From Deltaproteobacteria bacterium (lineage in GTDB: Bacteria > Desulfobacterota > Desulfobulbia > Desulfobulbales > Desulfocapsaceae): a stretch of DNA of 64,000 nt. The translations under genes were made by a program, and so were the position numbers. Shown here one piece after another: positions 60,172 through 64,000 of this stretch. The notes under the pieces were generated by a model. The model searched no databases and was not told the DNA's origin. It saw only the letters and a program-made list of their open reading frames with translations. Position 1 is the first letter of the stretch, and each line of letters opens with the position of its first letter. The DNA is taken from the NCBI GenBank assembly GCA_026388715.1, contig JAPLJF010000006.1, positions 85,894 to 149,893 on the forward strand. The letters are read 5' to 3'.

Positions 60172-61290
60172 ATGGTGAACGAATCTTTGTCAACAATCCT
60201 GATCATCGACGATTCGCCTGAAAATCTGGCGGTCTTGAATGAACTCTTGCAGCCCGCCTACCGGGTACGGGTTGCCACTTCCGGCGAAAAAGCCTTGCAG
60301 CTCGCCGTCACCAACCCCAGTCCCGACCTGATCATGCTCGACGTCATGATGCCGGGTATGGATGGATATGAGGTCTTCACCCGCCTGCGCGCCGACCCGC
60401 GCACACGTGACATTCCCGTCATCTTCGTCACCGCCATGGCCAGCACCGAAGCAGAGATGCGCGGCCTGGAAATAGGCGCTGCGGACTATATCACCAAACC
60501 CATTGTTCCGCTTATTGTCCTGGCCCGCGTTCGCACCCAACTGGAACTGAAGCAGGCGCGTGACTGGCTGCGCGACCAGAATGCCTTTCTGGAAGCGGAG
60601 GTGGCCAGGCGTATGGGGGAAAACCTGCTCATCCAGGACGTGAGCATCTTCGCCCTCGCCCATCTGGCCGAGACCCGCGACCCGGAGACCGGCAACCATT
60701 TGCGCCGCACCCAGGGGTACGTCCACGCCCTCGCCGAACACCTGCAAGATCACCCCCGATTCAGCGCCTTCCTGACCGCGGCCAATATCACCCTCCTGGC
60801 CAAGTCCGCGCCCCTGCACGATATCGGCAAGGTGGGCATTCCCGATCACATCCTGCTCAAACCCGGCAAACTGACCCCGGAAGAATGGGAAATCATGAAA
60901 ACCCATGCCCAACTTGGCAGTGAGGCCATCGAACAGGCTGAGCGCGATATCACCGAACCGGTGAAGTTTCTTGTGCTGGCCAAGGAAATCGCTCACTGGC
61001 ACCACGAACGCTGGGATGGCAGCGGCTATCCGGACGGGCTGGCTGGAGATGCCATCCCTATCTCGGCGCGACTGATGGCCCTGGCCGATGTCTTCGATGC
61101 CTTGATCAATCACCGCGTTTATAAAGAGCCCTTCTCCTTCGCCAAGGCCAGGGATATCATTGTCGCCGAAGATGGCCGTCAGTTCGATTCGGATGTGGTG
61201 GCGGCTTTTCTCACCATTTTCAACGTATTTGAGACTATCGCCATCCGCTACAGTGACACGGAAAAGGCCGATAGCCATCGTTTGCCCTGA
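60172..61290 (+). CDS. Response regulator with HD-GYP output domain
   Basis: The N-terminal receiver (residues 8-125) has the acidic pair IIDDSPEN, phosphoacceptor Asp in LIMLDVMMPGMDGYE, Thr in FVTAM and Lys in ITKPI. A short helix leads into an HD-GYP domain with ETGNHLRRTQGY, LHDIGKVGIPD and HHERWDGSGYPDGL, all metal-binding histidines and the GYP motif present. Such proteins degrade cyclic di-GMP when phosphorylated. It sits just before a hybrid-type kinase that may be its partner. Confidence 0.93.
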   Translation: MVNESLSTILIIDDSPENLAVLNELLQPAYRVRVATSGEKALQLAVTNPSPDLIMLDVMMPGMDGYEVFTRLRADPRTRDIPVIFVTAMASTEAEMRGLEIGAADYITKPIVPLIVLARVRTQLELKQARDWLRDQNAFLEAEVARRMGENLLIQDVSIFALAHLAETRDPETGNHLRRTQGYVHALAEHLQDHPRFSAFLTAANITLLAKSAPLHDIGKVGIPDHILLKPGKLTPEEWEIMKTHAQLGSEAIEQAERDITEPVKFLVLAKEIAHWHHERWDGSGYPDGLAGDAIPISARLMALADVFDALINHRVYKEPFSFAKARDIIVAEDGRQFDSDVVAAFLTIFNVFETIAIRYSDTEKADSHRLP

Positions 61291-61398
61291 GCCATGAGCA
61301 TGTCAAATGGTCAAAGGGATTTCGGAGTTTTGCAGACTCACTTACCTGCGAGAGGTTCACAGGTAACTTAAATACCTTCATTACGGAAGTGTACCCCC

Positions 61399-64000
61399 AT
61401 GATGCAAGACCCAGATCCTCCCGTTCATTCCTTACCGGCCGCACAAGACATGACCCTCGCCATCTACCGTATTGTCTTAATTTATGCGGTGTTTGCAACC
61501 CTATGGATCCTGCTCTCCGATAAAGTCGTGGAATGGCTGTTTAACGACCCGTCTCTGATCACCCTGGCCAGTATCCTTAAGGGCTGGTTGTTTGTGGGCA
61601 TCACTTCGCTGCTGCTCTACAGATTATTGCGGCGCCTGCCTGATTCATCTGGTACGGACATCAAGGCCCTTGAGGGACCGGCAGCATTGTTTTTTCGGCA
61701 GCGCTGGCAGGTCTATGTATTTGCCGTGGCCGTGACCCTGGCAATCCTTTTTGTACGCATGGGCATCGCTTTTTCATTTGAAGAACGGCGGCCGCTACTG
61801 ATCCTTCTTATGTTTCCCATCATCCTCAGTGCAATGCTGGGAGGACTTGGCCCCGGGCTGGTCGCAACCACCGTCGCTGCCTTCAGCACCGCTTATTTTA
61901 CTCCGCCGGCTCATCACTTCTGGAACACCCAGCCGCATGATCTTTTCCCGTGGGCATTTCTCATTGTCAACGGTGTGTTCGTCAGCGTCCTGAGCGAGGT
62001 GCTGCACAAGACTCAGCAGCAGGCGGAAGCAAGCCGGCAACTCCAGGCCGTGACCCTGGCCAGTATCGGTGACGCAGTCATCAGCACGGACAGCCGCGGT
62101 CGCATCACTTTTCTGAACCCGGAGGCGGAACAGCTGACCGGCTGGACATGTCAGCAGGCGGTTGGCCAGCCGTTGACGGCGGTATTCAGGATCATCAATG
62201 AACAGACTCGTGAACCGGCCGAAAATCCGGCCCAAAAGGTCCTGGCCTCCGGCAAAGTAGTGGGGCTTGCCAATCACACGCTTCTACTCGCCCGCGATGG
62301 CCGGGAGATCCCTGTCCACGACAGCGCCGCGCCGATCAGAAAAAGCAATGGGGTCATATTGGGTGTGGTCCTGGTATTCGGCGACGATACAAAAAAACGG
62401 AAGGCTGAGACTGAACTGCGACAGGAGCGTGACCGCAACCAGCAATACCTTGATACGATCCAGACCCTCATGGTCAACCTGGACGCCAATGGTCAGATCA
62501 CCATGATTAACCGCAGAGGTTGTGAACTGCTGGGCTACAAGGAAAGCGAACTCCTGGGACGGATGTGGTTTACAACATGCCTGCCGCAACCGCAAGGGAT
62601 GGAGAAGGTTTATCCCCTCTTCCAACAGATCATAAACGGCGATTTACCAGCCGCGGAATATTCTGAGAACCTGGTATTGTGCCGGAACGGCAGTCAACGC
62701 CTGATCGCCTGGCACAATACCTATAACTCCGACGATGAGGGCAGGATCGTCGGTAGCCTCAGTTCGGGTGAAGACATCACCGAACGCCAGGAAGTACAAG
62801 AAAAAATACATAAACTCTCTCTGGCAATGGAACAGAGCCCGGAGAGCATTGTCATCACCAATCTCAATAACAACATCGAGTATGTAAACGAAGCCTTTAT
62901 CCGGAACACTGGCTACACCCCCGCAGAAGTGATCGGCCAGAACCCGCACATCCTCCATTCAGGCAAGACCCCGCGTGCGACCTATGCGGCCATGTGGGAC
63001 GCCCTGAGCCAGGGCCAGACGTGGAAGGGCGAGCTCCACAACAAGCGCAAAGATGGCAGCGAATACATCGAGTTTGCCATCATCACCCCCATCCGCCAAC
63101 CGGACGGGCACATTACCCATTACATGGCAATAAAGGAGGACATCACCGAAAAAAAACGGCTGGCCAAGGAACTGGATCACTATCGTCATCATCTGGAAGA
63201 ACTGGTAAAGATACGAACAACGCAACTGGCAGAGGCGCGTGAACGGGCCGAGGTCGCCAGTCTGGCCAAGGGCTCCTTTCTGGCCAATATGAGCCATGAA
63301 ATCCGTACCCCCATGAACGCCATCATCGGCATGGCCGACCTGCTCTGGGATTCCTCCCTCACGCCGGAACAACGCCAGCATGTAAAGATATTCCGTTCCG
63401 CCGGGGAAAATCTCCTCATTCTCATTAACGACATCCTGGATCTTTCCAAGGTGGAATCAGGGCAGTTAACTCTTGAAAACATACCCTATGACATCTTCAA
63501 TATTGTTGAAAAGACCTGTGAGGTAATGGCCGTGCGCGCCAATACCCGCAATCTCGAACTTGCCTGCCGTATCCGTCCCGACGTACCCCAGCGTATAAAG
63601 GGAGATCCAACGCGTCTTCGTCAGGTGCTCATGAACCTTATGGGAAATGCAGTTAAATTTAACGAGAAGGGCGAAGTCGTCTTAACCGTGCTCCCCATTA
63701 CGGAAGATGCCTCAGGGGAAAAGCCACGGTTTTTACAGTTTTCTGTCCGGGATACGGGAATAGGCATCCCCGCAGAAAAGCTGAATGCTGTCTTTGAAAA
63801 GTTCACCCAGTCCGATTCCTCCATCACCAGAAAGTACGAAGGCACGGGTTTGGGCCTGACCATCTCCAGGCAAATCGTCGAACTGATGGGTGGAAAAATA
63901 TGGGTGGAAAGCCAACCGGGAGAAGGCAGCACTTTCTTCTTCACAATTCCGCTGGAAGAAGCGCCCCCGGAAGAAGGTCAGCAGCCAGCTTCCCGGCAGC
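61399..64000 (+). CDS. Multi-PAS sensor histidine kinase, cut by the window end
   Basis: The frame runs from ATG 61399 (ATG 61402 also possible) to the right edge, 867 codons without stop. Two N-terminal helices (about 25-75) and a KdpD-like DUF4118 membrane block (about 105-200, MLGGLGPGLVATTVAAF) are followed by three PAS domains (about 215-330, 345-465 and 475-590), a coiled coil, the H-box FLANMSHEIRTPMNAI (His about 634), N-box NLMGNAVKFNEKG and the DTGIGIP and GTGLGL loops. The tail after the ATPase domain suggests a receiver or Hpt domain beyond the window. Probably signals with the HD-GYP protein upstream. Confidence 0.92.
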   Translation, partial: MMQDPDPPVHSLPAAQDMTLAIYRIVLIYAVFATLWILLSDKVVEWLFNDPSLITLASILKGWLFVGITSLLLYRLLRRLPDSSGTDIKALEGPAALFFRQRWQVYVFAVAVTLAILFVRMGIAFSFEERRPLLILLMFPIILSAMLGGLGPGLVATTVAAFSTAYFTPPAHHFWNTQPHDLFPWAFLIVNGVFVSVLSEVLHKTQQQAEASRQLQAVTLASIGDAVISTDSRGRITFLNPEAEQLTGWTCQQAVGQPLTAVFRIINEQTREPAENPAQKVLASGKVVGLANHTLLLARDGREIPVHDSAAPIRKSNGVILGVVLVFGDDTKKRKAETELRQERDRNQQYLDTIQTLMVNLDANGQITMINRRGCELLGYKESELLGRMWFTTCLPQPQGMEKVYPLFQQIINGDLPAAEYSENLVLCRNGSQRLIAWHNTYNSDDEGRIVGSLSSGEDITERQEVQEKIHKLSLAMEQSPESIVITNLNNNIEYVNEAFIRNTGYTPAEVIGQNPHILHSGKTPRATYAAMWDALSQGQTWKGELHNKRKDGSEYIEFAIITPIRQPDGHITHYMAIKEDITEKKRLAKELDHYRHHLEELVKIRTTQLAEARERAEVASLAKGSFLANMSHEIRTPMNAIIGMADLLWDSSLTPEQRQHVKIFRSAGENLLILINDILDLSKVESGQLTLENIPYDIFNIVEKTCEVMAVRANTRNLELACRIRPDVPQRIKGDPTRLRQVLMNLMGNAVKFNEKGEVVLTVLPITEDASGEKPRFLQFSVRDTGIGIPAEKLNAVFEKFTQSDSSITRKYEGTGLGLTISRQIVELMGGKIWVESQPGEGSTFFFTIPLEEAPPEEGQQPASRQ

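Noticed and set aside
1..64000. CRISPR arrays, tRNA or rRNA genes, intact insertion sequences
   Set aside because: No regularly spaced direct repeats, no cloverleaf candidates and no transposase were seen on reading both strands; small RNAs cannot be excluded without covariance searches.

Overview
The window looks like chromosome of a strictly anaerobic, moderately GC-rich Gram-negative bacterium, most likely a sulfate or sulfur reducing Desulfobacterota of the Desulfobulbales type. This is an inference from gene content: a CbiM-type nickel ECF transporter, a selenium-associated YedF/LysR pair, an orphan NifM, a CCG-type heterodisulfide-reductase-like protein, a fused BatBC, and an outer membrane barrel. 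No rRNA or tRNA gene, CRISPR array or intact insertion sequence was found by eye.

Layout. 1-1004: end of a TatD-like gene and tcdA. 1040-4922: nickel/cobalt ECF transport operon (fused M-N subunit, outer membrane barrel, T subunit, ATPase) behind two tandem promoter/NikR-like operator cassettes. 4930-6404: an autoregulated TetR plus DJ-1/PfpI pair with three near-identical palindromic operators, closed by a strong terminator. 6733-9779: nifM, a broken CooT-like gene, yedF and its divergent LysR. 9793-18954: ilvD, a PilT-like ATPase, a zinc-ribbon/receiver protein, an aldolase/SDR fusion, an Ada-like protein, a rhodanese and an FeS protein. 19120-29310: HtrA protease and the moxR/DUF58/bat operon. 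29554-33976: thiF, an LTA-synthase-like sulfatase, an ACT protein and a PFL (DUF711) protein. 34192-40337: secreted beta-helix protein, dTDP-rhamnose operon rfbACDB and an O-antigen ligase. 40573-42983: ferredoxin, rsmE and two unrecognised genes. 43010-59912: a defence-flavoured block with hipBA, a phage antirepressor remnant, a type III restriction-modification system, a Fic protein and recCBD. 60172-64000: an HD-GYP response regulator and a large PAS histidine kinase running off the end.

The most striking signal is a family of very short elements inserted in frame inside protein-coding genes. A 78 bp sequence in nifM is about 76% identical without gaps to a sequence lying in the opposite orientation inside the LysR gene, where the insertion is 81 bp (27 codons) and is flanked by a GGCCG duplication. 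Shorter relatives sit in the SH3 loop of the BatE-like protein (51 bp, flanked by a GGGAGCGG duplication), in the BatD linker and probably in the Ada-like protein. All fall where the host protein should have a loop or linker. They resemble in principle the Rickettsia palindromic elements that insert into ORFs, but the sequence family is different.

Other dispersed structure includes a 60 bp hairpin element with compensatory base changes found at the 3' ends of two genes (one supplies the last codons of rfbD), CTTCAGC-type heptamer repeats bracketing genes, and a 125 bp REP/MITE-like element inside the bat operon.
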